From Nocardioides mesophilus (GTDB lineage Bacteria; Actinomycetota; Actinomycetes; Propionibacteriales; Nocardioidaceae), in the NCBI RefSeq assembly GCF_014395785.1, contig NZ_CP060713.1, positions 3,872,501 to 3,936,500 of the forward strand: a DNA stretch of 64,000 nucleotides, read 5' to 3'. A program made the translations under genes and the position numbers. The notes under the pieces were generated by a model. That model saw only the letters and a list, made by a program, of their open reading frames with translations. It did not search any database and was not told the origin of the DNA. Numbering within the stretch: the first letter of the stretch is position 1; each line of letters starts with the position of its first letter. Positions 6,440 through 15,472 of the stretch are shown in pieces.

Positions 6440-8034
6440 GCGCGGACCTTGGCGGTGGTGGGCGAGGAGCCGGTCGGGTCCTGGCCGTGCTCTGGCCCGG
6501 GACCGGCCGGGGTGGTCACGTAGCGCTCCACGTCGAACGAGGACAGCAGCCGGCGGAACACGAAGGTGGTCCGTGGCCACAGCGTGGTGTTGCGGCCGTG
6601 CGCGTCGAGGTACCAGCTCGAGCAGCCGCCGGTGCTCCACACCGTGCGCTTCATCCGGCGCTGCAGGGCGGCGTTCCAGCGGTGCTGAGCGGCCGCGGTC
6701 GGCTGGACCGAGGCGAGCCCCCGACGGCGCATCGTGGCCAGCGCGTCGAGGACGTAGGCGATCTGGGACTCGATGACGAAGACCATGCTCGAGTGCCCGA
6801 GGCCGGTGTTGGGCCCGACGATCTGGAAGAGGTTCGGGAAGCCGTGGACGGTCGTGCCCTTGTAGGCGTTCATGCCCTCCCCGGCCCACACCTCCGCCAG
6901 CGAACGGCCCTCCCGGCCGCGGATCCGGGCGGCGATCGGCTGCTCGGTGGTGTGGAAGCCGGTCGCCACCACGATCGCGTCGACCGGTCGCTCGGTGCCG
7001 TCGGCGCTCACCACGCCGGTGCGGCTGATCCGGCGGATCGGGTCGGTGACCAGCGCGACGTGGTCCTGCGCGAGGGCGGGGTAGTAGTCGTTGGAGAGCA
7101 GCACCCGCTTGCAGCCGAGGCGGTACGTCGGGGTCACCGCGGCTTGCAGCCCGGGGTCGTGGATGGCTCGCGCGATGTTGGCCCGGGCGGCCCGCTCCGC
7201 CGGGGCGGCCAGCCGCGGGTCGATCGTGAACCCGGGCACGTAGCACTCACGCGCCCAGTAGATCGCGGTGCGGTAGGCGCGCCGCAACGGCGGCAGGTGC
7301 CGCAGCGCCAGCCGCTCGAGGGAGGAGTAGGCGCGGTCACGGCGGGGGATCACCCACGGTGCGGTGCGCTGGTAGACGTCGAGGTGGGCGACCGTCCTGG
7401 CCAGCTCGGGCACGATCTGGATCGCCGAGGCGCCGGTGCCGATCACCGCCACCCGCTTGCCGGCGAGGTCCTGCTCGTGGTCCCAGCGGGCGGAGTGGAA
7501 GATCGTCCTCTCGAACTCGTCGACGCCGTCGATGGCGGGCATCCGAGGCTCCGACAGCCCGCCGGTGGCGGTGACCAGCACGTCGGCGCTGAGCTCGCCG
7601 GCGCTGGTCACGACCCGCCACCGGGCGGCCTCGTCGTCCCAGCTCGCCCGCTCCAACGACGTACCGAAGAAGAAGCGGTCCAGGACTCCGGACTCCCGGG
7701 CGACGCGCCGCAGGTAGGCCTGGATCTCCGCCTGCGGGGAGAACGACCGCGACCAGTCGGGATTGGGTGCGAAGGAGAAGCTGTAGAGCTGCGAGGGCAC
7801 GTCGCAGGCGGCACCGGGATAGGTGTTGTCCCGCCAGGTGCCGCCGACCTCCTCGCCCTTGTCGAGGACGGCGAAGTCCCGCTCCCCCTGCTGCTGCAGC
7901 CGGATCGCCATGCCCAGGCCGCCGAAGCCGGCGCCCACCACCAGCACGCGGACGTGCCGGGGCAGTGCGGCCGGCCCGGCCGCTGCCGGCGTGGCGGAGG
8001 TGACCGGCGGGCTCGGGGGAGCGGTAGTGCTCAT
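6436..8034 (-). CDS. Flavin-containing (Baeyer-Villiger type) monooxygenase
   Basis: 532 aa. The FAD-binding GAGFGG lies at residues 34-39, followed by the BVMO block GGTWRDNTYPGAACD. The NADPH Rossmann motif GTGASAIQ comes after the fingerprint-like FERTIFHSARWD, which resembles FxGxxxHxxxW(P/D) but with arginine in place of the glycine. The C-terminal half has GPNTGLGHSS, typical of the group. It should oxidise a ketone to an ester or lactone, or a soft heteroatom. I prefer the ATG at 8034 over 8070 because TATCTT lies 7 bp upstream and the extra residues are not needed. It is coupled to the downstream SDR. Confidence 0.88.
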   Translation of the reverse strand: MSTTAPPSPPVTSATPAAAGPAALPRHVRVLVVGAGFGGLGMAIRLQQQGERDFAVLDKGEEVGGTWRDNTYPGAACDVPSQLYSFSFAPNPDWSRSFSPQAEIQAYLRRVARESGVLDRFFFGTSLERASWDDEAARWRVVTSAGELSADVLVTATGGLSEPRMPAIDGVDEFERTIFHSARWDHEQDLAGKRVAVIGTGASAIQIVPELARTVAHLDVYQRTAPWVIPRRDRAYSSLERLALRHLPPLRRAYRTAIYWARECYVPGFTIDPRLAAPAERAARANIARAIHDPGLQAAVTPTYRLGCKRVLLSNDYYPALAQDHVALVTDPIRRISRTGVVSADGTERPVDAIVVATGFHTTEQPIAARIRGREGRSLAEVWAGEGMNAYKGTTVHGFPNLFQIVGPNTGLGHSSMVFVIESQIAYVLDALATMRRRGLASVQPTAAAQHRWNAALQRRMKRTVWSTGGCSSWYLDAHGRNTTLWPRTTFVFRRLLSSFDVERYVTTPAGPGPEHGQDPTGSSPTTAKVRA

Positions 8035-8041
8035 GAACGCG

Positions 8042-8047
8042 AAGATA
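8042..8047 (-). promoter_or_regulatory. -10 box TATCTT of the monooxygenase-SDR pair
   Basis: TATCTT on the minus strand, 7 bp upstream of the ATG at 8034; no ribosome-binding site is present, so the transcript is probably leaderless. Confidence 0.45.
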
Positions 8048-8154
8048 CCGACTGGTAGGGAAGCCGGCACCCCCGCCCGGAGATACGACGACCGGCTGGA
8101 CCTTGCCCGGGTGCGGGGAAGGTCCAGCCGGTCGTCCGACGGGTCGCTGCTCAG

Positions 8155-8301
8155 CTACTTGTTGAAGAGGCTGTAACCGCCGGGGCCGACCAGGAGGCCG
8201 ACCACGATCAGGACGATGCCCATGAGGACGCCGCCACGGATCAAGGTGACGATGCCCCAGATGACCAGGGCCACCGCGATGAGCCAGAGGATGAATGTCA
8301 T
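8155..8301 (-). CDS. GPGG-motif small membrane protein
   Basis: 48 aa with two hydrophobic helices (ILWLIAVALVIWGIVTLI and LMGIVLIVVGLLVG) separated by RGG, ending GPGGYSLFNK. This matches the very widespread actinobacterial small membrane protein named for its GPGG motif; function is not known. The ATG at 8301 has a strong ribosome-binding site (AAGGGAG, 6 bases upstream). It is divergent from hrpA. Confidence 0.85.
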   Translation of the reverse strand: MTFILWLIAVALVIWGIVTLIRGGVLMGIVLIVVGLLVGPGGYSLFNK

Positions 8302-8411
8302 GTTGAACTCCCTTCCGGAAGAAGATGTGCCCCACCGTGGGTGTTCCAAACCTGATCTCGTCGTGAGCGCTCCCTCTCGCAGGCAGGCCTGAGGTGCGGC
8401 CGTGCCGCCCG

Positions 8412-8417
8412 TAGACT
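8412..8417 (+). promoter_or_regulatory. -10 box TAGACT upstream of hrpA
   Basis: TAGACT ends 10 bp before the ATG at 8428, giving at most a very short leader. Confidence 0.4.
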
Positions 8418-8427
8418 CGCACCCGTC

Positions 8428-11400
8428 ATGAGCGAGGCCAGCCAGCAGGACGCCGAGCGCGACCCCTCCGGGCGTCCGCCGGGGCGCGGCCGTCGCCGCG
8501 CGCCGCGACGCCGGGCCTCCCGCCAGGGTGGCGACGGTCGCGCCGCGCACACCGGGCAGCGGCGCCGGCCGAGGTTCACCCCGGAGCAGGTGCAGGCCCG
8601 CCGCGCGCAGGTCCCGGCGATCCGGTACCCCGAGGAGCTGCCGGTCAGCCAGCGCCGCGACGACCTCGCCGCGGCGATCCGCGACCACCAGGTGGTGATC
8701 GTCGCGGGGGAGACCGGGTCGGGCAAGACCACCCAGCTGCCCAAGATCTGCCTGGAGCTCGGCCGGGGCGTGGAGGGCATGATCGGCCACACCCAGCCGC
8801 GCCGGATCGCCGCGCGCAGCGTCGCCGAGCGGATCGCGGAGGAGCTGGGCACGGCGCTGGGCGACCCGGAGAACATCGTCGGCTACCAGGTCCGGTTCAC
8901 CGACCGGTCCAGCGGCAGCACCCTGGTGAAGCTGATGACCGACGGGATCCTGCTGGCCGAGCTGCAGCGCGACCGGCTGCTCTCGGCGTACGACACCCTG
9001 ATCATCGACGAGGCCCACGAGCGCAGCCTCAACATCGACTTCATCCTCGGCTACCTCAAGCAGCTGCTGCCGCAGCGCCCCGACCTCAAGGTCGTGATCA
9101 CCTCCGCGACGATCGACCCGGAGCGGTTCGCCGAGCACTTCAGCGCCGCGGACGGCACCCCGGCGCCGATCATCGAGGTGTCCGGCCGGACCTACCCGGT
9201 GGAGGTGCGTTACCGCCCGCTGGTCGAGGAGTCCTACGCGGACCCCGACATCGGCGCCGAGGGCGAGCTCGTCATCAAGGACCAGACCGAGGCGATCGTC
9301 GACGCGGTGCAGGAGCTGGTCCGCGAGGGCCCCGGCGACATCCTGGTGTTCCTGCCCGGCGAGCGCGAGATCCGCGACACCGCGGACGTGCTGGCGAAGC
9401 TCCGCCCGAGCCGGCTCAGCGACGCCTTCGAGGTGGTGCCGCTGTTCGCGCGGCTCTCCGCCGCCGAGCAGCACAAGGTCTTCGAGCGGCACACCGGCCG
9501 CCGCGTCGTGCTCGCCACCAACGTCGCCGAGACCTCCCTGACCGTGCCCGGGATCCGGTACGTCGTCGACGCCGGCTACGCCCGGATCTCCCGCTACAGC
9601 GCCCGCACCAAGGTGCAGCGGCTGCCGATCGAGCCGATCAGCCAGGCCTCGGCGAACCAGCGCGCCGGCCGCTGCGGCCGCGTCGAGGCCGGCATCTGCA
9701 TCCGGCTCTACTCCGAGGAGGACTTCGAGTCGCGGCCGGAGTTCACCGACCCGGAGATCCTGCGCACCAACCTCGCGGCCGTGATCCTGCAGATGACCTC
9801 GCTCGGGCTCGGCGACGTTGCCCGCTTCCCGTTCGTCGATCCGCCCGACCAACGCAACGTCAAGGCCGGCGTGCAGCTGCTCGAGGAGCTCGGCGCGCTG
9901 CTCGCGCCGACCGGCTCGGCGGCCCGCAAGCTGACCGGCACCGGCCGCCGGCTCGCCGCGCTGCCGGTGGACCCGCGGTTGGGCCGGATGGTGCTGGAGG
10001 CCGAGGGCCGCGGCTGCCTGCGCGAGGTGCTCGTGGTCACCGCGGCGCTCTCCCTGCAGGACCCCCGGGAACGACCGGTGGACGCGCAGGCGCAGGCCGA
10101 CCAGAAGCATGCCCGCTTCAAGGACGAGACCTCCGACTTCCTCACGCTGCTGAACCTGTGGCGCTACGTCCGCACCCAGCAGAAGGAGCTCTCCTCCAGC
10201 GCCTTCCGGCGGATGTGCCGGGCGGAGTACCTCAACTACCTGCGGATCCGGGAGTGGCAGGACCTCGAGTCCCAGCTGCGCCAGGTCGCCAAGCAGCTGA
10301 AGCTCGACGTCGGCCGCCCGGCCGACGAGGTCGACGCCGACGGCGTGCACCAGTCGCTGCTCGCTGGTCTGCTCTCGCACGTCGGGCTGCGAGACCCCGA
10401 CCGTCGTGACTACCTGGGCGCCCGGTCGACCCGGTTCTCGATCTTCCCCGGCTCGGGGCTGTTCAAGAAGCAGCCGCAGCTGGTGATGAGCGCGGAGCTG
10501 GTGGAGACCTCGAAGCTGTGGGGCCGGGTCAACGCCGCGATCCGGCCGGAGTGGGCCGAGGAGCTCGGCGCGCACCTGGTCAAGCGCACCTACTCCGAGC
10601 CGCACTGGAGCAAGAAGCGCGCCGCGGTGATGGCCTACGAGCGGGTGACGTTGTACGGCGTCCCGCTGGTCGCCGACCGGCTGGTCTCCTACGGCAAGGT
10701 CGACCAGGCGCTCGCCCGGGAGCTGTTCATCCGGCACGCGCTGGTGTACGGCGAGTGGGAGACCCGGCAGAAGTTCTTCGCCGAGAACCGTGCGCTGCTC
10801 GAGGAGGCCGCCGAGCTCGAGCACCGCGCCCGGCGCCGCGACATCGTCGTCGACGAGCACAGCCTCTTCGACTTCTACGACGCGCGGGTCGGGGCCGAGG
10901 TGGTCTCCGGCGCGCACTTCGACTCGTGGTGGAAGCGGACCCGGCAGGAGCACCCGGACCTGCTCACCTTCGACCCGACGATGCTCGTGCACGACACCGC
11001 GGCCGAGGTGACCGCGGCGGACTACCCGGACGTGTGGCGCGAGGGCGACCTGGTGCTGCCGCTGAGCTACCAGTTCGAGCCCGGCACCGCGGCCGACGGC
11101 GTGAGCGTCGACGTACCGGTGGCCACCTTGAACCAGGTGGACTCCACCGCGTTCACCTGGCAGGTGCCCGGGCTGCGGGCGGAGCTGGTGACCGCGCTGA
11201 TCCGCTCGCTGCCCAAGCAGCTGCGGGTCAACTTCGTGCCGGCGCCCAACGTCGCCCGGGAGTTCCTGGCGGCCGCGTCGCCGGGCGAGGAGTCGCTGCT
11301 GGACGCGCTGGAGCGCTTCCTGCGCGGCCGCAACGGGGTGCACGTGCCCCCCGAGGCGTGGGACTGGACGAAGGTGCCGGACCACCTGCGGCCGACCTTC

Positions 11401-12387
11401 CGGGTCGTCGACGAACGTGGCCGGGTGGTCGGGGAGGGCAAGGACCTCGAGAAGCTCAAGGAGCCGCTGCGGCCGAAGTTCCGGGCGGCGATGGAGGAGG
11501 CGGCGGCGGCCTCCGGGCTGGACGTCACCGGCCGCACGTCGTGGAGCTTCGGCACCGTCGAGCAGACCTTCACCCAGACCCGCGCCGGCCACGAGGTGCG
11601 CGGTTTCCCGGGTCTGGTCGACGAGGGCCGGACCGTGGGGCTGCAGGTGTTCGGGTCCGAGGCAGAGCGGGACGCCTCGCACCGGCGGGGGCTGCGGCGG
11701 CTGCTGATGCTGGCGGTCCCGTCGCCGGCCCGGTCGATCGCCGACGCGCTGTCCAACACCGAGAAGCTGTCGCTGGCAGGATCGCCGTACCCGTCGGTGG
11801 CCGACCTGCTCGAGGACTGCGTCGCGGCCGCCGTCGACGACCTCGTCGAGCGGCACGGCGGCCCGGTCTGGGACGAGGCCTCCTTCGGCCGGCTCGCCGG
11901 CGAGGTTCGCGGCGACCTCGCGGACACCACCCGGGTGGTGCTCCACGACGTGGTGCGCGTCCTCGCCGCGTGGCGCGAGGTCGACAAGACCCTGAGCGGC
12001 TCGGTGGACCTCTCCCTGCTCTCCGCGGTGGCCGACATGAAGGCGCAGGTCGGCCGGCTGGTGCACCGCGGCTTCGTCTCCGAGGCGGGTACGACGCAGC
12101 TGCGGCAGCTGCCGCGCTACCTCGCCGCCGTCGCGGACCGCCGGGCCCGGCTGACCACCGGCGGCGGGGCCGCCCGGGACCGCCGGCTGATGGACCAGGT
12201 CGGCGCGCTGCAGGAGGCGTACCTGCACCGCATCGCCGCGCTGCCCGACGGGCGGCTGCCGAGCGCGGCGCTGGTGCAGGTGCGGTGGATGCTCGAGGAG
12301 TACCGCGTCAGCCTCTGGGCGCAGACCCGCGGCACGGCGTACCCGATCTCCGACACTCGGATCCGCAAGGCGCTCGACGCGGCCTGA
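8428..12387 (+). CDS. hrpA: ATP-dependent RNA helicase HrpA (DEAH)
   Basis: 1319 aa, the full length of bacterial HrpA. Motif I GETGSGKT at about residues 94-101, Ia TQPRRIAARSVAERI, II DEAH at about 194, III SAT at about 226, IV LPGEREIRDT, V TNVAETSLTVPGIRYVVD, VI QRAGRCGR at about 411. Winged-helix/ratchet and OB domains follow, then the long C-terminal DUF3418 region (VTAADYPDVWREGDLVLPLSY onward). The first 70 residues are basic and disordered (RRAPRRRASRQGG). HrpA-type helicases remodel RNA; in E. coli HrpA acts on stalled ribosomes, which is family knowledge, not visible here. Confidence 0.95.
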   Translation: MSEASQQDAERDPSGRPPGRGRRRAPRRRASRQGGDGRAAHTGQRRRPRFTPEQVQARRAQVPAIRYPEELPVSQRRDDLAAAIRDHQVVIVAGETGSGKTTQLPKICLELGRGVEGMIGHTQPRRIAARSVAERIAEELGTALGDPENIVGYQVRFTDRSSGSTLVKLMTDGILLAELQRDRLLSAYDTLIIDEAHERSLNIDFILGYLKQLLPQRPDLKVVITSATIDPERFAEHFSAADGTPAPIIEVSGRTYPVEVRYRPLVEESYADPDIGAEGELVIKDQTEAIVDAVQELVREGPGDILVFLPGEREIRDTADVLAKLRPSRLSDAFEVVPLFARLSAAEQHKVFERHTGRRVVLATNVAETSLTVPGIRYVVDAGYARISRYSARTKVQRLPIEPISQASANQRAGRCGRVEAGICIRLYSEEDFESRPEFTDPEILRTNLAAVILQMTSLGLGDVARFPFVDPPDQRNVKAGVQLLEELGALLAPTGSAARKLTGTGRRLAALPVDPRLGRMVLEAEGRGCLREVLVVTAALSLQDPRERPVDAQAQADQKHARFKDETSDFLTLLNLWRYVRTQQKELSSSAFRRMCRAEYLNYLRIREWQDLESQLRQVAKQLKLDVGRPADEVDADGVHQSLLAGLLSHVGLRDPDRRDYLGARSTRFSIFPGSGLFKKQPQLVMSAELVETSKLWGRVNAAIRPEWAEELGAHLVKRTYSEPHWSKKRAAVMAYERVTLYGVPLVADRLVSYGKVDQALARELFIRHALVYGEWETRQKFFAENRALLEEAAELEHRARRRDIVVDEHSLFDFYDARVGAEVVSGAHFDSWWKRTRQEHPDLLTFDPTMLVHDTAAEVTAADYPDVWREGDLVLPLSYQFEPGTAADGVSVDVPVATLNQVDSTAFTWQVPGLRAELVTALIRSLPKQLRVNFVPAPNVAREFLAAASPGEESLLDALERFLRGRNGVHVPPEAWDWTKVPDHLRPTFRVVDERGRVVGEGKDLEKLKEPLRPKFRAAMEEAAAASGLDVTGRTSWSFGTVEQTFTQTRAGHEVRGFPGLVDEGRTVGLQVFGSEAERDASHRRGLRRLLMLAVPSPARSIADALSNTEKLSLAGSPYPSVADLLEDCVAAAVDDLVERHGGPVWDEASFGRLAGEVRGDLADTTRVVLHDVVRVLAAWREVDKTLSGSVDLSLLSAVADMKAQVGRLVHRGFVSEAGTTQLRQLPRYLAAVADRRARLTTGGGAARDRRLMDQVGALQEAYLHRIAALPDGRLPSAALVQVRWMLEEYRVSLWAQTRGTAYPISDTRIRKALDAA

Positions 12388-12469
12388 GCCGTCGGCGCAC
12401 CTCTCGGGCCGTTCGGCCGGGGTGGCGCAGGGCGGCGCGGGCGTACTGTGACGCCAGGGGCGCCTTCTC

Positions 12470-12502
12470 GGGCCCCGGTGGCGTCGCACCACCGGGGTGC
12501 CC
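12470..12502 (+). promoter_or_regulatory. Hairpin in the 5' leader of the alanine-dehydrogenase-like gene
   Basis: A perfect 9-bp stem CCCCGGTGG/CCACCGGGG (12473-12481 with 12489-12497), extended by GGG/CCC across a 2-base bulge, sits 7 bases before the AAGGAG ribosome-binding site. A TACTGT box at 12444-12449 is a plausible -10 for this leader. It may be a post-transcriptional control element or only the hrpA terminator. Confidence 0.4.
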
Positions 12503-12520
12503 GCAGGAGAAGGAGACAGC

Positions 12521-13666
12521 GTGAACCAGATGAGCCTCGGCGTGATGGCGCGCTCCCGCAAGGAGAACGAGCACCGGCTCGCGCTGCACCCGCGGCACCT
12601 GTCGCGGATCCCCGCCGACCTGCGGGGGAGCGTCTACCTCGAGCGCGGCTACGGAGACCGGTTCGGGATGGCCGACGAGCAGCTGAAGGGCTGGGTCGCC
12701 GGCTTCAGGTCGCGCGAGCAGCTCATCGAGGAGTGCGACATCATCCTGCAGCCGAAGCCGCTGCTCAGCGACATCGCCGAGCTGCGCGTCGGCCAGGTCC
12801 TGTGGGGGTGGCCGCACTGCGTGCAGGACGAGGAGCTGACCCAGGTCGCGATCGACCGCAAGCTCACGCTGATCGCGTTCGAGGCGATGAACTACTGGAA
12901 CAGTGACGGGTCCTTCAGCCTGCACGTGTTCCACAAGAACAACGAGCTCGCCGGCTACTGCTCGGTGCTGCACGCGCTGCAGCTGGCCGGGGCCACCGGC
13001 GACTACGGTCGCAAGCTCCGCGCCGTGGTGATCGGGTTCGGCGCGACCGCCCGCGGCGCGGTGACGGCGCTCAACGCCCTGGGCGTGCACGACGTCGACG
13101 TGCTGACCCACCGGGGAGCCTCGGCCGTGGCCGCCCCGATCCACTCCGCGCGCCTGGTGCACTTCGACGACGCGACCGCCTCGCGCCCGAGCTTCGCGGT
13201 CACCGAGAAGGGCACGGTGCCCCTGGCCGGGTTCCTCGCCGAGCACGACCTCATCGTCAACTGCGTGCTCCAGGACACCGATGCGCCGCTGATGTTCATG
13301 ACCGACGACGACCTGGCGCACATGACCCCGGGCACGCTGGTGGTCGACGTCTCCTGCGACGAGGCGATGGGGTTCAGCTGGGCCCGACCGACGTCCTTCA
13401 ACGACCCCACCTTCGTGGTCGGGGACAACGTGCTCTACTACGCCGTCGACCACAGCCCGTCGTACCTGTGGAACTCCGCGACCTGGGAGAACAGCGAGGC
13501 GCTGCTGCCGTTCCTGCCGAAGGTCCTCGCCGGAGCCCAGGCGTGGGACGCCGACCCGACGATCCGGCGGGCCATCGAGATCCGCGACGGGATCATCCAG
13601 AACCCCGCGATCCTGTCCTTCCAGAATCGCGCGCCCACGCACCCGCACTGGCCGTTGGCGACCTAG
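12521..13666 (+). CDS. Alanine dehydrogenase / N5-(carboxyethyl)ornithine synthase-like NAD(P) enzyme
   Basis: 381 aa. The N-terminal catalytic half has ARSRKENEHRLALHPRHL (the R/K and K/R residues that bind the keto acid in alanine dehydrogenases), YGDRFGM and GWPHCVQD; the Rossmann half contains VVIGFGATARGAVTAL and ends VVDVSCDEAMGF and YYAVDHSPSYLW. The pattern matches N5-(carboxyethyl)ornithine synthase and the wider alanine dehydrogenase family, so a reductive amination or condensation with pyruvate is expected. I cannot decide the amino-acid substrate. The GTG at 12521 is chosen because AAGGAG lies 5 bp upstream; an ATG three codons later is too far. The stop codon shares CTAG with the convergent gene. 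Confidence 0.8.
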   Translation: MNQMSLGVMARSRKENEHRLALHPRHLSRIPADLRGSVYLERGYGDRFGMADEQLKGWVAGFRSREQLIEECDIILQPKPLLSDIAELRVGQVLWGWPHCVQDEELTQVAIDRKLTLIAFEAMNYWNSDGSFSLHVFHKNNELAGYCSVLHALQLAGATGDYGRKLRAVVIGFGATARGAVTALNALGVHDVDVLTHRGASAVAAPIHSARLVHFDDATASRPSFAVTEKGTVPLAGFLAEHDLIVNCVLQDTDAPLMFMTDDDLAHMTPGTLVVDVSCDEAMGFSWARPTSFNDPTFVVGDNVLYYAVDHSPSYLWNSATWENSEALLPFLPKVLAGAQAWDADPTIRRAIEIRDGIIQNPAILSFQNRAPTHPHWPLAT

Positions 13667-14100
13667 TCGTCGCCCCCGCGCGAGCGGGGCCTACGGGAGC
13701 GCGGGACCAGGGGCGGGACCGCGAACGAGGCCCACACCGACTTGTCGCTCCGGGTCCCCGGCAGCACGCCCCAGGCGCTGCTGAACCTCTCGATGACGGC
13801 GAGGCCGCGACCGCCGGTGTCGTCCTGGTGGGCGGTCCGGGCGCACGGGGCCGTGGGGGACTCGTCGTGGACGGCCACCCGGACCTGGCTGGCGAGCTCC
13901 TCGATGGTGACGGTGAGCGGTGTCCCGGCATGCACGATCGCGTTCGTCACCAGCTCGCTCACCACGAGACGGACGGCGTCCTGGAGCTGGGGGAGATGGT
14001 GCTCGGTGAGCCGGACGCTCACGAAGTCGCGCGCCCGGGGGGCGCTGAGGGGCACCGGCGGGAAGCACGCGGTGTCGGACCAGAGAACGCTCGACGTCAT
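13663..14100 (-). CDS. ATP-binding protein, RsbW-like serine kinase
   Basis: 145-aa stand-alone HATPase_c (GHKL) domain. The N-box LVVSELVTNAIVHAG, the G1-type HDESPTAP and the GGRGLAVIERFSSAWG lid are visible. No HisKA domain is present. Streptomycete-type proteins of this family act as anti-sigma or anti-anti-sigma kinases in partner-switching. No sigma factor or antagonist lies adjacent. The ATG at 14100 has AGGAGG 4 bp upstream; a longer reading to 14178 would pass through that site and a proline-rich leader. Its stop overlaps that of the convergent gene in the sequence CTAG at 13663-13666. Confidence 0.85.
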   Translation of the reverse strand: MTSSVLWSDTACFPPVPLSAPRARDFVSVRLTEHHLPQLQDAVRLVVSELVTNAIVHAGTPLTVTIEELASQVRVAVHDESPTAPCARTAHQDDTGGRGLAVIERFSSAWGVLPGTRSDKSVWASFAVPPLVPRSRRPRSRGGDD

Positions 14101-14150
14101 ACCGCCTCCTGGCGGTGGGGGTCCGGTCCTCGGCTGAGGGCCGGGCGGTG

Positions 14151-14169
14151 CGTTCGTTCGTTCGTTCGT
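14151..14169. repeat. CGTT tetranucleotide microsatellite
   Basis: Nearly five consecutive CGTT units, 50-70 bases upstream of the RsbW-like gene. It is the only simple tetranucleotide repeat I noticed in the window. Confidence 0.8.
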
Positions 14170-14248
14170 CCCTGACACCGTGCCCGAACCGTCGCCGACT
14201 ATGCGTGTTTTCCGGTGTGTCCCGGATATGGCGGTGGTTCGGGAGGGT

Positions 14249-14635
14249 TCACACCGGGAGCTCGACCCCGCGGTCGCGGGCGGCGGCCACCACCTGGTCG
14301 AAGACCGCCCGCTCCATCGCGGCGCCCTCGCGGCGGACCTCGTCCTCGGCGAGCATCAGCAGCCGGTCGAGGCGGACCTCGCTGTCGCGGCCCTCGGCGT
14401 CCCAGCCGCCGGTGCCGACGTCCATCCAGTAGCGGCCGTAGCGGGCCTCGTCCTCGGCGTCCCGGTCGTGGTCCTTGCTGGTGAGGTAGAGGCAGGCCAG
14501 CGTGGCGCCCCGACGGGCCAGCACCAGCACCGGACGGTCCTTGCCCTGGGCCGGGTCGTCCTCGTAGGGCACCCAGGCCCAGACCACCTCGCCGGGATCC
14601 GGCTCGCCGTCGATCTCGGGGGAGTACGTCGTCAT
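14249..14635 (-). CDS. PemK/MazF family protein without adjacent antitoxin
   Basis: 128 aa. The MazF-type barrel is recognisable: PGEVVWAWVPYEDDPAQGKDRPVLVLARRG, then LACLYLTSKDHD and DSEVRLDRLLMLAEDEVRREGA. MazF/PemK proteins are sequence-specific mRNA endoribonucleases, but this larger stand-alone actinobacterial branch has no demonstrated toxicity and there is no small antitoxin gene on either side. The start is taken at MTTYSPEI; an ATG three codons upstream is possible. A CAGGGT box 7 bp before 14635 would fit a leaderless start. Confidence 0.75.
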   Translation of the reverse strand: MTTYSPEIDGEPDPGEVVWAWVPYEDDPAQGKDRPVLVLARRGATLACLYLTSKDHDRDAEDEARYGRYWMDVGTGGWDAEGRDSEVRLDRLLMLAEDEVRREGAAMERAVFDQVVAAARDRGVELPV

Positions 14636-14681
14636 GGCGCCCACCCTGGCACACGGCGCGGACGCCCCCGGAGGGTCACGC

Positions 14682-15452
14682 TCACCGCGGCCGCACGGTG
14701 AGGCTCTGCGCCAGGGTGCCGACCGGACCGTCCTGGTCGTGGAGCACGCTGCTGGTCAGGCCCAGCCCGGCGGGTCCGAAGGAGACCGTCGTGTCGAAGC
14801 CGAGCCAGTCCCCGCGCGGTGCGGTGAACAGGTGCGCGGTGAGGTCCACGTTGGGGAACGCCACCTCGCCGGGGTCGGCCCGCACGGTCATCCCGTTGGC
14901 GATGTCGAGCAGCCCGGCCATCCGGGCGAGGTCGCTGACCGGCTCGTCGCGGACCAGGGGGGTGGAGCTCCGCACCCAGAACGACGCGCGTCCCGGCTCG
15001 CTCTGCCGGCGGCGTACCTGCGCCGAGGCGATGAAGCCGCCCGGCCAGACGTCGGTGGGGTCCCAGGGCTCCATCTCGTCGGGCGGCGCCAGCGGCGGGA
15101 AGGAGGTGGCCGCGACCGGCCGGGTGTCCGCCGCCTGCATGAGCCAGGCCCGCAGCAGCACGACGTCGCGGCCGGCGTGGCTCATCGTCGCCTCGACCAG
15201 CTCGATGGTCCGGCCCGGCCGGCGGACCCGGACCGCGACGTCGACGATGCCGACGGGCACGGTGCCGAGGATGTCGAAGGACAGCCGTCCCACCCCGAGG
15301 TGGTCGCTGCCCCGGCTGCCGCGGTCGAGCTCGACCGCGTGCACCAGCAGGCCCAGCGCAGGCGCGATGTGCTGGTCGACCGGGTCCCACGCGCCGCTCA
15401 CGTGCCGGGTCGCGCGGAACCGCGTGCGGTCGACGCGCTCGAAGTAGGCCAT
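14682..15452 (-). CDS. Acyl-CoA thioesterase, TesB-like double hot dog
   Basis: 256 aa with two hot-dog halves: ARHVSGAWDPVDQHIAPALGL at the start and the SFDILG motif followed by RRPGRTIELVEATMSHAGR, then in the second half ARMAGLLDIANGM and GDWLGFDTTVSFGPAGLGLTSSVLHD, typical of TesB/FadM-like actinobacterial thioesterases that hydrolyse acyl-CoA. GGGAG lies 9 bp before the ATG at 15452. It begins 20 bp after the arfB stop codon and is probably cotranscribed with it. Confidence 0.85.
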   Translation of the reverse strand: MAYFERVDRTRFRATRHVSGAWDPVDQHIAPALGLLVHAVELDRGSRGSDHLGVGRLSFDILGTVPVGIVDVAVRVRRPGRTIELVEATMSHAGRDVVLLRAWLMQAADTRPVAATSFPPLAPPDEMEPWDPTDVWPGGFIASAQVRRRQSEPGRASFWVRSSTPLVRDEPVSDLARMAGLLDIANGMTVRADPGEVAFPNVDLTAHLFTAPRGDWLGFDTTVSFGPAGLGLTSSVLHDQDGPVGTLAQSLTVRPR

Positions 15453-15472
15453 GTGGAGCAGCTCCCGGGATC

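Noticed and set aside
8155-12561. Very long minus-strand open frame (about 1468 codons) opposite hrpA
   Set aside because: Translation is Arg/Ala/Gly/Leu-rich with no domain, and the plus strand has a complete HrpA with all motifs. In this GC-rich DNA antisense frames stay open by chance. Only its last 48 codons are real (the GPGG protein).
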